NCBI GenBank assembly: GCA_039636865.1 | Contig: CP144172.1 | Coordinates: 2,046,001 to 2,110,000 of the forward strand | DNA from: Dermatophilaceae bacterium Sec6.4 | GTDB lineage: Bacteria; Actinomycetota; Actinomycetes; Actinomycetales; Dermatophilaceae | Direction of reading: 5' to 3' | DNA length: 64,000 bases | Part shown: one piece after another, positions 38,025 to 46,386 of the stretch | Position numbering within the stretch: position 1 is the stretch's first letter | Layout: the number at the start of each line of letters is the position of its first letter | Made by a program: the position numbers and the translations under genes | Notes under the pieces: model-generated | What the model was told of the DNA's origin: nothing | The model's database searches: none | What the model saw: only the letters and a program-made list of their open reading frames with translations

Positions 38025-39520
38025 CCTGCCGCCGCCACCATGATCGCCACCAGGTCGAGGTGACCGTGGAGAGCCTGAGCGTCCGGGCACAGGAGTTACT
38101 TGACGACGGTTTCCGCCTGGCTCTGATCGCCGCCCACGAGGACGAGGACCGTTTCCGCATCGTCTACGTCTTCATCGCGCCCGGACCCGACCGCCGCGTC
38201 GAGCTCGTGCTGCCCACCGACCGCGAAGCACCCTCGATTCCCAGCCTGGCGGGGCTATCGTTCCCGGCGGGACGTTTCGAGCGGGAAATGCGGGACCTCT
38301 ACGGCATTACGCCGATCGGTCATCCCCTGCCACGGCGCCTGGTGCGACACCAGCACTGGCCGCAGGGCTGGTACCCGATGCGCAGTGACGCCGGCCCGCC
38401 CCCACCATTCGGCTCGACGGAGGAGCCGTTCCCCTTCCTCACAGTGCAGGGCCCAGGTGTCTTCGAGATCCCCGTCGGACCCATCCACGCCGGCCTCATC
38501 GAACCTGGCCACTTCCGACTCTCGGTCGTGGGGGAGACCGTCCTCAAGCTCAAGGCCCGCCTGTGGTTCGTGCACCGAGGCATCGAAAAACTCGCTGAGG
38601 GACGTGACCTGCCAGACGTGGTGCCGCTGATGGAACGGGTATCGGGCGACACGGCTGTCGGGCACGCGTTGGCGTACTGCCTCGCCGTTGAAGAGGCCAT
38701 GGGCTGGCCGGTGCCGGCCCAGGCCCAGGTGACGCGCGCAGCGCTGTTGGAGCTGGAGCGGCTCTACAACCACGTCACGGATATCGGTGCCTTGTGCAAT
38801 GACGCTGGTCAAGGGTTGTTGAACACCCATGCCCAGCGGGTCCGGGAGCGGCTGCTGCGGCTGAATGCCGTCGTCACCGGCCACCGGCTGCTGAGGGGCG
38901 CGGTCTTCCCCGGAGGGGTGCATATCCGGGACTGGCCGGATGCGCGCGAATTACTCGAGATCGCCGCCGATGTCGCCGAGATCGTCGATCTCGCGTTGAC
39001 CCACAGCGGCGTCCACGACCGCTTCGCCGGCACTGCGGTCCTCACCGCCGCACAGGTCAGGGACATCGGTGCGGTTGGTTACGCCGCCCGCGCGAGCGGC
39101 GTCGATCTCGATGCCCGCCGTGATCACCCTTTTACCGAGGCGACATCCGCGTTGACGGTGGTCACTGAAACGGGCGGGGACGTGCTGGCCCGGTTTATGG
39201 TGCGAGCCAGGGAGGTCCAGGCATCAATGGCCGTGCTGTTGCCGCTGATCGACGACGTCAGTGCCGGGGAGGTCGCGTGCGACAAACCCGTGCGGCAGCT
39301 TCGAGGAGCGTCCGGGTTGGGTCTGGTCGAGGGGTGGCGCGGCACCATCGCCCACCGCGTCGAGATCGGTCCGGACCATCGTCTGAGCCGGCTCAAGATT
39401 GTGGACCCGTCGTTCCTCAACTGGCCGGCGGTGCCCCTCGCGATGGTGGATACCATCGTCCCTGACTTCCCCCTGACCAACAAGAGTTTCAACCTCTCCT
39501 ACGCAGGCAACGATCTATGA
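38021..39520 (+). CDS. NuoCD/HycE-like large subunit lacking NiFe cysteines
   Basis: A 499-residue fusion of a NuoC-like N-terminus (about 1-140, with FEREMRDLYGITPIGHPLPR) and a NuoD/hydrogenase-large-subunit domain (about 145-499, with RHFRLS-like PGHFRLSVVGETVLKLKARL and FVHRGIEKLAEGR). In true group 4 hydrogenases the N-terminal motif is RVCGIC; here residues 206-212 are RVSGDTA. The C-terminal DPCxxC is DPSFLNW (462-468). All four nickel-iron ligands are therefore absent, as in complex I and in Ehr complexes. It is the last gene of the operon. Its reaction is unknown; quinone binding in the vacated cavity is one option. Confidence 0.9.
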   Translation: MTCRRHHDRHQVEVTVESLSVRAQELLDDGFRLALIAAHEDEDRFRIVYVFIAPGPDRRVELVLPTDREAPSIPSLAGLSFPAGRFEREMRDLYGITPIGHPLPRRLVRHQHWPQGWYPMRSDAGPPPPFGSTEEPFPFLTVQGPGVFEIPVGPIHAGLIEPGHFRLSVVGETVLKLKARLWFVHRGIEKLAEGRDLPDVVPLMERVSGDTAVGHALAYCLAVEEAMGWPVPAQAQVTRAALLELERLYNHVTDIGALCNDAGQGLLNTHAQRVRERLLRLNAVVTGHRLLRGAVFPGGVHIRDWPDARELLEIAADVAEIVDLALTHSGVHDRFAGTAVLTAAQVRDIGAVGYAARASGVDLDARRDHPFTEATSALTVVTETGGDVLARFMVRAREVQASMAVLLPLIDDVSAGEVACDKPVRQLRGASGLGLVEGWRGTIAHRVEIGPDHRLSRLKIVDPSFLNWPAVPLAMVDTIVPDFPLTNKSFNLSYAGNDL

Positions 39521-39739
39521 GCGCTTCTCGCGCAATAGTGCGGTGTGTGCACAGTTCCTCGACAGTCGCTTCGCGCCCGACCAGCGAGTTTGCCCACATC
39601 CGCACCCGCCCACTGTTGATTCACTGCACTAGCTGGTGGTGCAGGCTCGGCATGTGGTGTGGGCACAGCCAGAGCATGGGGGTGATCCATCGCGATTCAG
39701 GTGGCAGAGAACGGTCGGTTGCGCGAGATGTGAGGGCCC

Positions 39740-40048
39740 CTATTCGGCGGTGGTTCCCCGAGCGGCATTGCTCAACAACCGTGTCAGTTGCAGGTCATCC
39801 AGGGCGCTCCACGCCAACTCGTCCCGGTTGCCGGTGGGGGTCACCACTACGCCTGAAGGTGCCGTGACTGCTGGTGGTGCTGGGGTACGTCGCGGTAGGC
39901 AGGCGCGTACGAGGAGTGCACAGACCGCGGTGAAGCCCTTCGCCTGCCGGGTCGGGGTGGACGTGGCGCGGGCGTGTCGAGCTGGACCCAGTAGCCAGAT
40001 GGCCGTCCAGAATGCTGCGTAGATCCCTAGCGCGATGAGGGTGACCAT
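39740..40048 (-). CDS. Small membrane protein with C-terminal ALDDLQLTRLL motif (copy 1)
   Basis: A 102-residue protein of unknown function. One N-terminal membrane helix (VTLIALGIYAAFWTAIWLLG) is followed by a basic, Pro-rich region and the tail WSALDDLQLTRLLSNAARG. The protein at 57522-57782 has the same plan and nearly the same tail (WTALDDLQLTRLL). The DNA before both genes is also similar, so they are paralogues. The start is uncertain: ATG 40048 has no clear ribosome site, and the similarity continues a few codons upstream through an NRA-type segment. It is not part of an obvious operon. Confidence 0.55.
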   Translation of the reverse strand: MVTLIALGIYAAFWTAIWLLGPARHARATSTPTRQAKGFTAVCALLVRACLPRRTPAPPAVTAPSGVVVTPTGNRDELAWSALDDLQLTRLLSNAARGTTAE

Positions 40049-40270
40049 GGGTGGTGCTCGATTCAGCTCGGGTAGGTCGATACGTGGCATTGCCGACCGG
40101 AGGTGATCGGCGCAGCTGACCATGCTCGCGTATCACCGGATGATCTGAGCAGTGTCCAGATCAGTGCGGTGTACGCGTAGAAGGTGGATCTCGCGGTGTG
40201 CCCGATGGTGAGCTCATGCTCGTCGCGGTGGCCGTGGGGCAGGCCGCGATGTCCAGGCCGGCTGCGATGC
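39740..40270 (-). repeat. Duplicated segment, copy 1 (pairs with 57522-57970)
   Basis: Covers the small membrane gene and about 220 bases upstream. Shared upstream blocks include TGGTGAGC..CATGCTCGTCG, and GGCTGCGATGCAGC (40259-40272 here, 57939-57952 in the other copy). In this copy the latter is a perfect inverted repeat, GGCTGC-GAT-GCAGCC. Identity falls off outside these limits. Confidence 0.6.
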
Positions 40271-40390
40271 AGCCAGATGTGAATCTACGCCCCTACGGGG
40301 CCCACGTACAGCGGCGCCAGGACGTCGGGTTCGCAGGTCAGATCACGATCCAGGTCGGCGCGAATGCGCAGGTTCAGGCCTTACCGCTGC

Positions 40391-40624
40391 TCACCGGTTC
40401 ATGGCCGGCGGTTCATGCTGGCGCCTGCGATGTAGCTCTTGGGTGATGGTCTCTTCTCGTTGCCTCAGTGCGGCGCGGCGGGCAACCCCACCTGGTGAGG
40501 GCCGGTACCCGCTGGCAGCTGCGTCGGCGCTCACGGTGTTCTGCAGCCTGGTCAGATCCTGCAGTAGTTCTCGAATGCTCAGCCCGGTCAGGTCGTTGAC
40601 CTCCGGTGCGCTCAGGGTGCTCAT
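40391..40624 (-). CDS. Hypothetical 77-residue protein
   Basis: A small soluble, helical protein: residues 14-40 read LSIRELLQDLTRLQNTVSAD with heptad-like Leu spacing, and residues 50-70 are Arg/Gln/Glu-rich (VARRAALRQREETITQELHR). I do not recognise a family. Its ATG overlaps the stop of the 37-codon frame at 40621-40734 as ATGA, suggesting coupled translation. Moderately supported by composition and coupling only. Confidence 0.45.
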   Translation of the reverse strand: MSTLSAPEVNDLTGLSIRELLQDLTRLQNTVSADAAASGYRPSPGGVARRAALRQREETITQELHRRRQHEPPAMNR

Positions 40625-40734
40625 CGCGACCTGGTGACCGGGCAACCGTGCAGCGTGAACGCACCCGTTCGCGCACGCCGATGATGGTGGGTCACTGGGT
40701 GAAGGGGAACCGCGTCGCGGTGGAAATTCGTCAT
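40621..40734 (-). CDS. Hypothetical 37-residue leader-like frame
   Basis: A short frame with an excellent ribosome site (AAGGAG six bases before the ATG) that ends overlapping the next start by ATGA. The product is His/Arg-rich (HHHRRARTG) with no known family. It may be a real small protein, a leader peptide, or chance. Confidence 0.35.
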   Translation of the reverse strand: MTNFHRDAVPLHPVTHHHRRARTGAFTLHGCPVTRSR

Positions 40735-40837
40735 AACAGCTCCTTGCATCTGACGACGTGGGTGGGGCGGTGCAAAAGTTGCGTTCCCTGGTGGGAGGCC
40801 GCACTGTTCGGGACCGGTTCGAGCAGATCGGTGGTCG

Positions 40838-41046
40838 TTGCTGACGTCCAGGATCGCGCGAATGTCCATGTTGATCCGGTCGGTCTCGGACAAGGTTTCA
40901 TCCAGGGTGTGCTGGCCGACCACCCGGCCCAGACAGAACAGCACCCCTTCCTCGTACTGCTTCACAATCTTCAGCGCAGTGACCACCACCGCGATGAGGA
41001 GCACGAGGAGGATGACGATGGTCAGGGAAAGAGTGGAAGAAGACAC
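40838..41046 (-). pseudogene. Slipin/stomatin (SPFH) gene relic with internal deletion
   Basis: The frame starts with a membrane helix (TIVILLVLLIAVVVTAL) and the slipin entry motif IVKQYEEGVLFCLGRVV. It then jumps straight to GQHTLDETLSETDRINMDIR and AILDV, a block that in intact slipins lies about 80 residues later. After AILDV the similarity ends. A full slipin has roughly 260 or more residues, so most of the SPFH domain and the C-terminus are gone. No intact copy is in the window. Confidence 0.7.
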
Positions 41047-41388
41047 GAGAACCTACTCAGAGGCAGTGGTGACGTGCGAGGGGGCTTGAGGCTTGTGCCC
41101 CAGCGGCGCGGCGGCGGACGGCCACACCATTCCCGAACTGGCTGAACTGATCAGCAACTCGAACGCTACACCCGAAGGGATGACATCGAGTCCGGCTGCG
41201 GTGAGTGTTGGTGAGCGGCGTCGTCGCCACCATTGATCTGTCGCAACGAGAAGTTCTGGATGCCGGCCAGGGGTGGTTCTCGGTGGTTGGCGGTATCTTT
41301 GAAAAGGACCAGTCTCGCGGCGAGTGTCTCCTACCGGCGTTCCACCGCCAGCTGTGCCCATTGTGTCTCCAGCAAGAGGGGAACGGCA

Positions 41389-42107
41389 ATGAGTGATCAG
41401 CCGCCGCATGTAGGTTCGATCAAGCCAGCCACCGAAACGCAACACCAGCAGATCGACGAAGACGACGCGGATCTACACACCAGCCTCGCCGATCTGGCCG
41501 CGTTGGTGACCAGTTCTCATGGTTTGGATCGGTTACTGGAACTGGTGGCGACGTATGCGGCCAAGGCGATTCCTGGCGCGGATGGTGCGGGGGTGACCTT
41601 GTTGCGGATTGACCGCCCGGATAACAGGGTGCAGGCGTTGGCTGCCAGTGACCCGTTCGTTGCCTAGATCGACCATATTCAGTACGTGACGGTGAACGAG
41701 GGCCCGTGTATTACTGCCGCGTTGGAGGGGCGCACGGTGCGTTCGGGGTCGCTGGGTGGGGAGAAGATGTGGCCTCATTTCGGGCCGCGGGTCGGGCGTC
41801 TGGGTGATGATCACGCCCAGGAGTTGGGTGAGTTGTTTGCCGCACCGGCGGCGGTGCGGTGCACAACGCGCACACCCTGTCTCAGGCGGTTGCGTTGACC
41901 ACCCAGTTACAGACCGCGTTGGCCGACCGGCCTGTCATTGATGAGGCGATCGGGTTGATCCGCAGTCGCACGGGAGTCAGTTCGGTCCAGGCCCGTGAAC
42001 GGTTGCAGACGATGAGCCAGCACGAGCACGTGAAAATGGTCGATATCGCCGCACACATGGTCGATGAAGCGGTACGACGCGCCCGCGCCCGCCACGCGGG
42101 CAGCTGA
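41389..42107 (+). pseudogene. GAF-ANTAR regulator, broken copy
   Basis: Nearly the same as the intact gene at 50341-51147 but with three lesions. A TAG at 41665-41667 replaces the Glu codon after SDPFVA. An in-frame 87-base deletion near 41804 removes the segment between GRLG and DDHAQ in the GAF domain. A one-base deletion near 41857 shifts the frame in the segment before HNAHTLSQAV. The ANTAR part (VIDEAIGLIRSRTGVSSVQA) is still readable in the shifted frame to 42107. The ribosome site GAGGGGAACGGCA is kept. No full-length product is possible. Confidence 0.9.
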
Positions 42108-42142
42108 CGTGACGGCGCGGAGGACATACGGACGGGCGGCAG

Positions 42143-42193
42143 CAGGCTCGTTAGCTCTGCGCTCGGGAGCGCTATCGGAGCAGATGCCGGATG
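42143..42193 (+). promoter_or_regulatory. 51-base spacer element conserved in both block copies
   Basis: Identical to the reverse complement of 50140-50190. It contains the perfect inverted repeat GCGCTC-GG-GAGCGC (42159-42172) and ends at the start codon of the ANTAR gene. Flanking coding DNA in this copy has decayed, so the full identity stands out. It could fold as an RNA hairpin in the leader of the second gene. Confidence 0.55.
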
Positions 42194-42442
42194 GAAATCA
42201 CTACCGCGCTGAGCGCAGATCTCGCTCTTTTGAGTGCCGCCCTGGGTGACCCAGTGACCGGCCCCAGGATTGACACTGCAGGGCTGGTCGCGGAGTCAGA
42301 TATCCAGTTAGTGCTCGACGCGGCAACACCGGGCGCGTTCGTAGACCTGGCTGCTGACGAGCAAAATCTTGACGGTCCTGCGACCGGACGGCATGGATCT
42401 AGCGCGCCGGTGATGCGCCGTTGGCGCGTCACGCGCCCCTGA
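42191..42442 (+). pseudogene. ANTAR-protein gene relic
   Basis: The first 20 codons (MEITTALSADLALLSAAL) match the intact ANTAR protein at 49522-50142 (MKISAALNADLTLLTSAL). A deletion then joins them to the block IQLVLDAATPGAFVDLAAD, which in the intact protein (IQVVLYAATPGAFVDLAAD) lies near residue 100. The rest, including the ANTAR domain, is lost; the frame ends in unrelated sequence. Confidence 0.8.
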
Positions 42443-42971
42443 TTGCCGTGGGCGGTAGCCGCCGCTAGGGGGGCTTCTCGGAAGGGATCGTGGTGTAGAG
42501 CATCGATCAGAGCACGTGAAACGCCGTAGTGTTGGTATTGCTGGGATCCCAGCAGGTCCGAATACCGGTCGGCCGTCCGCTGCCGCCGCAGGAGCATCCG
42601 CTCCGATCCGGACACCACGGCGATCGCTTTTCGTCAGGATCACCATGTCCACCACATCAGCACATCGCACAACAGTGCAGCAGGTTCGCCCCGATGCCCT
42701 TCAGACCGCAGGGCGGGCACGTGTGCCGGGCAAAGTCCCGGGTGTTCTCCGACCCCTCGGATGGAATCGGTAAAAGCACACCGGGGACACGCGGGGCGCG
42801 CAGGCGGGTCCTCACGTTTGAGGCATGGCTGGGCGGCGCCGGGATTCGGACCACCACCGAAGGACCGTCTCGCACGGCCGGGGGTCAGCACGTCCTGGTG
42901 GCCGTTGCCTCACCCGCAGTGCGCCCTGTTCCGTCGGGGCTCGGTGGACCAGACCGGCAGGAGTTTCGGTG
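42443..42971. other. Intergenic stretch with possible relics
   Basis: Minus-strand frames here contain RYSDLLGSQQYQHYGVSRAL and, in another frame, RHTCPPCGLKGIGANLLHCC (a zinc-ribbon-like string), but each is short and no start or family is convincing. A GGCAGGAG ribosome site at the right end belongs to the next gene. Confidence 0.35.
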
Positions 42972-43886
42972 ATGAAGGCAGTTCAGTTCAGCGAGTATGG
43001 CGGTCCTGAGGTTCTGACGGTCGTCCAGGTGGCCGAGCCGCACGCCGGGGGCGCGCAGGTGCGTATCGCGGTGCGCGCGGCCGGGGTCAACGCGTGGGAC
43101 TGGAAATTGCGGCAGGGTTTGATGAGGGAGCAGATGCCGCTGGATCTGCCGGCGGGTGTGGGCCTGGACGCATCTGGTGTTGTTGATGAGGTGGGCGAAG
43201 GAGCGCACGGTGTCGCTGTGGGCGATGCCGTGTTCGGTAGTGGCCCGGGCGTTGGTGGCTCGGGTGCGTACGCACAGTTTGCGGTGCTGGATCATTGGGT
43301 CGCGAAACCTGCGCGGATGGCCTTTGAGGAGGCTGCCGGGTACGGGGTGCCGGTGGAGACCGCTGTGCGGATCTTGGACCAGGTCGGTGTGCGGTGGGGA
43401 CAGGTTCTGCTGGTCAGTGGCGCGTCGGGCGGGGTGGGGTCGGCGGTTTTACAGATCGCTATCGACCGTGGGATCACGGTGATCGCCACGGGTAGCCCCG
43501 CAAATCAGGATTATTTGCGCGGGTTCGGTGCTATTCCCACGACGTATGGGCAGGGATTGGTCCAGCGGGTGCGTGGAATTACCCCGGACACGATCGACGC
43601 GGCGCTGGACATCGCCGGGTCGGGGGTTATCGATGAGCTCATCGAGCTCACCGGTGACCCTGCGAAAGTGTTGTCGATCGCGGACTTTGGTGCGGGCGCG
43701 AAGGGCGCGAAAGTCTCAACAACTGCGGTGCGCCAGGAGGAGGCATACAACCAGGCCGCTGCGCTGTTCGAGGCCGGGAAGTTCACCCTGCCGGTGGAGC
43801 AGACTTTCACCTTGGAGCAGGCAGGCGCGGCACACCAGGCCAGCCAAGCCGGCCATGTCCGCGGCCGGTTCATCATCACGGTCTGA
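42972..43886 (+). CDS. Zinc-independent quinone oxidoreductase (MDR superfamily)
   Basis: A 304-residue NADPH-dependent oxidoreductase of the medium-chain dehydrogenase/reductase superfamily. It opens with MKAVQFSEYGGPEVLTVVQV, has the GroES-like fold to about residue 120, and the Rossmann motif LLVSGASGGVGSAVLQIAI (near 145). Catalytic zinc ligands are absent, as in quinone oxidoreductases. Length is at the short end (usual 305-330). GGCAGGAG precedes the ATG at 42972; the open frame upstream lacks family signal. It stands alone in an eroded zone but is itself intact. Confidence 0.9.
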   Translation: MKAVQFSEYGGPEVLTVVQVAEPHAGGAQVRIAVRAAGVNAWDWKLRQGLMREQMPLDLPAGVGLDASGVVDEVGEGAHGVAVGDAVFGSGPGVGGSGAYAQFAVLDHWVAKPARMAFEEAAGYGVPVETAVRILDQVGVRWGQVLLVSGASGGVGSAVLQIAIDRGITVIATGSPANQDYLRGFGAIPTTYGQGLVQRVRGITPDTIDAALDIAGSGVIDELIELTGDPAKVLSIADFGAGAKGAKVSTTAVRQEEAYNQAAALFEAGKFTLPVEQTFTLEQAGAAHQASQAGHVRGRFIITV

Positions 43887-44272
43887 GATCCACCCGCGGC
43901 GTCGTGACGGTGAGGAGGTGCTCAGCTTGCCCGGGGGCAGTCCCTGGCTCCTGGGTACGGCGCCCAGATCGGCGCTGAGCGACGTCCGGCGCCAACGGTC
44001 TCGGGTGTAGCGTCAAAGTTGCTGATCAGATCAGCTGGTTCGGGAAGGGTATGGCCGTCCGCTGCCATGCCTCAGGAGTCTTTGCTCCGCGCCCTTTCGT
44101 CCTGGCATCCCTCTCGTTGTGCAGGTCCCCCATGATGATCAGCAAGCTGCCGTCGGCTCCGACTGATGTCGATACTGAATTGGCCTCCCCGGTCCTGTTC
44201 GTCCGGCACTCGATCAACCCAATACATCGTGTGCGCACGAATGATGTTGATGGGGCGGGTGGGCGGTAGCTG
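43887..44272. other. Upstream region of sdhC, no gene recognised
   Basis: No protein family is visible on either strand. The stretch is presumably the sdhC promoter region. I see no clear -35/-10 pair or strong palindrome. Confidence 0.45.
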
Positions 44273-44995
44273 ATGGCTCAGGACAGTGTTACCCATGTCA
44301 GGGCGGTTCGTGCCGGTTCGGGGGTGGCTTTGAAGGCTGCGATGGCGGTGTCGGGTTTGCTGATGGTGGTTTTCCTGGTGGGTCATATGTACGGCAATTT
44401 GAAGGCTTTCGCGGGGCGGGGCGCTTTTGATGGGTATGCCCACCACTTGCGGACCGTTGGTGAGCCGTTTTTGCCGTATTCCGGCGCGTTGTGGATTGTC
44501 CGGGTCGTGTTGTTGGTCAGTGTGGGGGTGCATGTTTACGCGGCGGTCGTGTTGTGGCGTAGGGCGCGGGTAGCGACTAGCGGGCGTGGCGGGTGGCGTT
44601 ATGAGACGTCCAGGAACCGCGGCGGGGTTCAACGTACTTACGCATCGTTCACGTTGCGTTGGGGTGGGGTCCTCATTGTGTTGTTCGTGGTGTATCACCT
44701 GTTGAATTTGAGCGCGGATGTGATCCACCCTGGTGGTGTGTCCTCGAGCCCGTATGACCGGCTCGTGAATGGGTTCCAGATCTGGTGGGTCACGGCCAGT
44801 TACGTGCTGCCGTTGCTTGTCCTGGGTTTTCACCTGCGTCACGGGTTGTGGAGCGCGTTCGCGGATCTGGGGGCGAACACCAGCGTTGCTCGCCGCCGTC
44901 ACCTGAACGTGTTCGCCACGACTGTGGCGTCGGTTATCACGGTTGGTTTCCTTGCTCCGCCTCTCGCAGTTCTCTTTGGATGGATAGGCCCATGA
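44273..44995 (+). CDS. sdhC: Succinate dehydrogenase/fumarate reductase cytochrome b subunit
   Basis: A 240-residue membrane anchor with five predicted helices, the fused cytochrome b558 type seen in Corynebacterium-like Sdh. Heme/quinone-site features: LVGHMYGNLKAFAG (near residue 36), VHVYAAVVLWRRAR (near 84), VYHLLNLSADVIHPGG (near 143) and LGFHLRHGLWSAFADLG (near 183). It anchors the flavoprotein and iron-sulfur subunits and carries electrons to or from menaquinone. Codons ending in G or T (TTG, GGG, GTT) are much more frequent than in neighbouring genes. The next gene should be sdhA, but it is missing. Confidence 0.92.
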   Translation: MAQDSVTHVRAVRAGSGVALKAAMAVSGLLMVVFLVGHMYGNLKAFAGRGAFDGYAHHLRTVGEPFLPYSGALWIVRVVLLVSVGVHVYAAVVLWRRARVATSGRGGWRYETSRNRGGVQRTYASFTLRWGGVLIVLFVVYHLLNLSADVIHPGGVSSSPYDRLVNGFQIWWVTASYVLPLLVLGFHLRHGLWSAFADLGANTSVARRRHLNVFATTVASVITVGFLAPPLAVLFGWIGP

Positions 44996-45034
44996 AGATT
45001 TCGCACGAGGTATTTGATGGTCGGGCGCGCTGAT
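44992..45034 (+). other. Junction where sdhA is missing
   Basis: Between sdhC and sdhB only 37 bases remain, holding a 13-codon frame ([13 protein letters not shown]) that starts by overlapping the sdhC stop as ATGA and ends overlapping the sdhB start. In operons of this type a flavoprotein gene of about 1.9-2.0 kb lies here. The frame could be an sdhA end-to-end scar or a new coupling peptide. Confidence 0.6.
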
Positions 45035-45782
45035 GGACTTCACCCTGCGGGTCTGGCGGCAAGCTGATGCGGGCAGTGCTGGTGAGATGGTCAGCTACCA
45101 GGTCGGTGATGTTTCTGAGCAGATGTCGTTCTTGGAGATGTTCGATGTGTTGAACGAGCGTCTCGTGCTGGCGGGGCAGGAGCCGGTCGCGTTCGACCAC
45201 GACTGCCGCGAGGGTATCTGCGGATCGTGCGGGATGGTCATCAACGGCATCGCGCATGGCCCGCAGGCTGCTACGACTACCTGCCAGTTGTACATGCGTA
45301 GCTTCAATGATGGTGAGGTGATCGACGTCGAACCGTGGCGCGCGACCCCGTTTCCGATCATCAAGGATCTGGTGGTTGATCGCAGCGCGTTCGACCGGAT
45401 CATCGCGGCCGGTGGTTACATCAGTGCACCGACCGGGGCGCCTGCTGAGGGCAACGCCATCCTGGTGGCCAAGAAGGCGGCCGACCATGCCTTCGATGCG
45501 GCGATCTGCATCGGTTGCGGGGCGTGCGTGGCTGCCTGCCCGAACGGGTCGGCGATGTTGTTCGCGGGGGCGAAGGTCACCCACCTGGGTCTACTACCGC
45601 AAGGACAGCCCGAACGGGACTCGCGGGCCTTGTCGATGATCGCCGCCCATGATGCTGAGGGATTCGGTGGGTGCACACAGATCGGGGAATGCACCGCGGT
45701 CTGCCCACAGAGCATTCAACTCGACGTCATTTCCCAGTTCAACCACGACGTCCTGCGCGCACTACTACACGGAGAAAACTGA
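45033..45782 (+). CDS. sdhB: Succinate dehydrogenase/fumarate reductase iron-sulfur subunit
   Basis: A 249-residue three-cluster iron-sulfur protein. The 2Fe-2S site is [20 protein letters not shown] (near residue 57) with a further Cys in TTTCQLYM; the 4Fe-4S site is [18 protein letters not shown] (near 153); the 3Fe-4S ligands are in [19 protein letters not shown] (near 213). It transfers electrons between the flavoprotein and the cytochrome b. It is intact, yet without SdhA it cannot form a working dehydrogenase unless the flavoprotein is encoded elsewhere. Confidence 0.93.
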   Translation: MDFTLRVWRQADAGSAGEMVSYQVGDVSEQMSFLEMFDVLNERLVLAGQEPVAFDHDCREGICGSCGMVINGIAHGPQAATTTCQLYMRSFNDGEVIDVEPWRATPFPIIKDLVVDRSAFDRIIAAGGYISAPTGAPAEGNAILVAKKAADHAFDAAICIGCGACVAACPNGSAMLFAGAKVTHLGLLPQGQPERDSRALSMIAAHDAEGFGGCTQIGECTAVCPQSIQLDVISQFNHDVLRALLHGEN

Positions 45783-45984
45783 CCGGAGGAAGGCACCGAC
45801 GCACACACCGCGATCGCGACCGATCAGACCCATTGGATGCCGGCCGGTCTTGCCGACAGAAGCAGCCAATCTGCCCCCTCGACCCAACTCCTGCCATCAG
45901 CGGGACCGCAATCCGCACCATTCGCACCTTTCGCACCCTGAAAGGATCGAGGAAGACCCAGCACGACCTTCCATCTCGCAGCGG

Positions 45985-46230
45985 TGAGCAGAGCATCCGC
46001 CACCGGCGCGAGTTCAATGCAACATCCGCCCTGGTCCAGAACGCCCACACCGATCCTGAACTCTTCACCGGCTGGATGGGTCCACGCGGCACCACCGTCC
46101 ACCTTGATCGCTTCGAGGCCGTTACCAGCGGCGCCTTCGACCTGTACATCCAACGAGGCCTGTGACGCGATGCTGGCCGGCGGCCTGGACTCCGGCATGG
46201 ACGAGGGCGGTTTCACCTGCGGCATGGCCC
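45985..46230 (+). pseudogene. SRPBCC/AHSA1-family gene relic
   Basis: One frame reads REFNATSALVQNAHTDPELF and then GWMGPRGTTVHLDRFEAV, the start of an AHSA1-type domain. After a stop near 46164 another frame reads DAMLAGGLDSGMDEGG, which resembles the C-terminal MLAGGMDAGMNEG block of such proteins. The middle (about 80 residues) is missing. Confidence 0.65.
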
Positions 46231-46386
46231 CGCTGCTGATGGAGGCCGACGTACAGGAAGCCCGCGGGGATCGAACCGCGCACCACGTGCGGCGTGCTGC
46301 TCCAGTGCAGACTGCGTCTGAAGATGAGGCGAACTGGCGGGTGGCTTCTGGGTTAAAGCTGCCCCCGGGAACTGCAGAATCAGCGC

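Larger units (their letters stand above)
41170..42360 (+). repeat. Duplicated two-gene block, decayed copy (pairs inverted with 49800-51370)
   Basis: Contains, in the same order as the intact block, a promoter-like region, a GAF-ANTAR gene, a short spacer and an ANTAR gene. Similarity starts upstream of the first gene (TCGCGGCGAGTGTC at 41316-41329 is exact in both) and ends inside the second. A 51-base spacer stretch is identical in both copies (42143-42193 and 50140-50190). Confidence 0.8.

Noticed and set aside
44072-45043. 323-codon minus-strand frame
   Set aside because: Antisense to sdhC; His/Gln/Arg-rich and motif-free.
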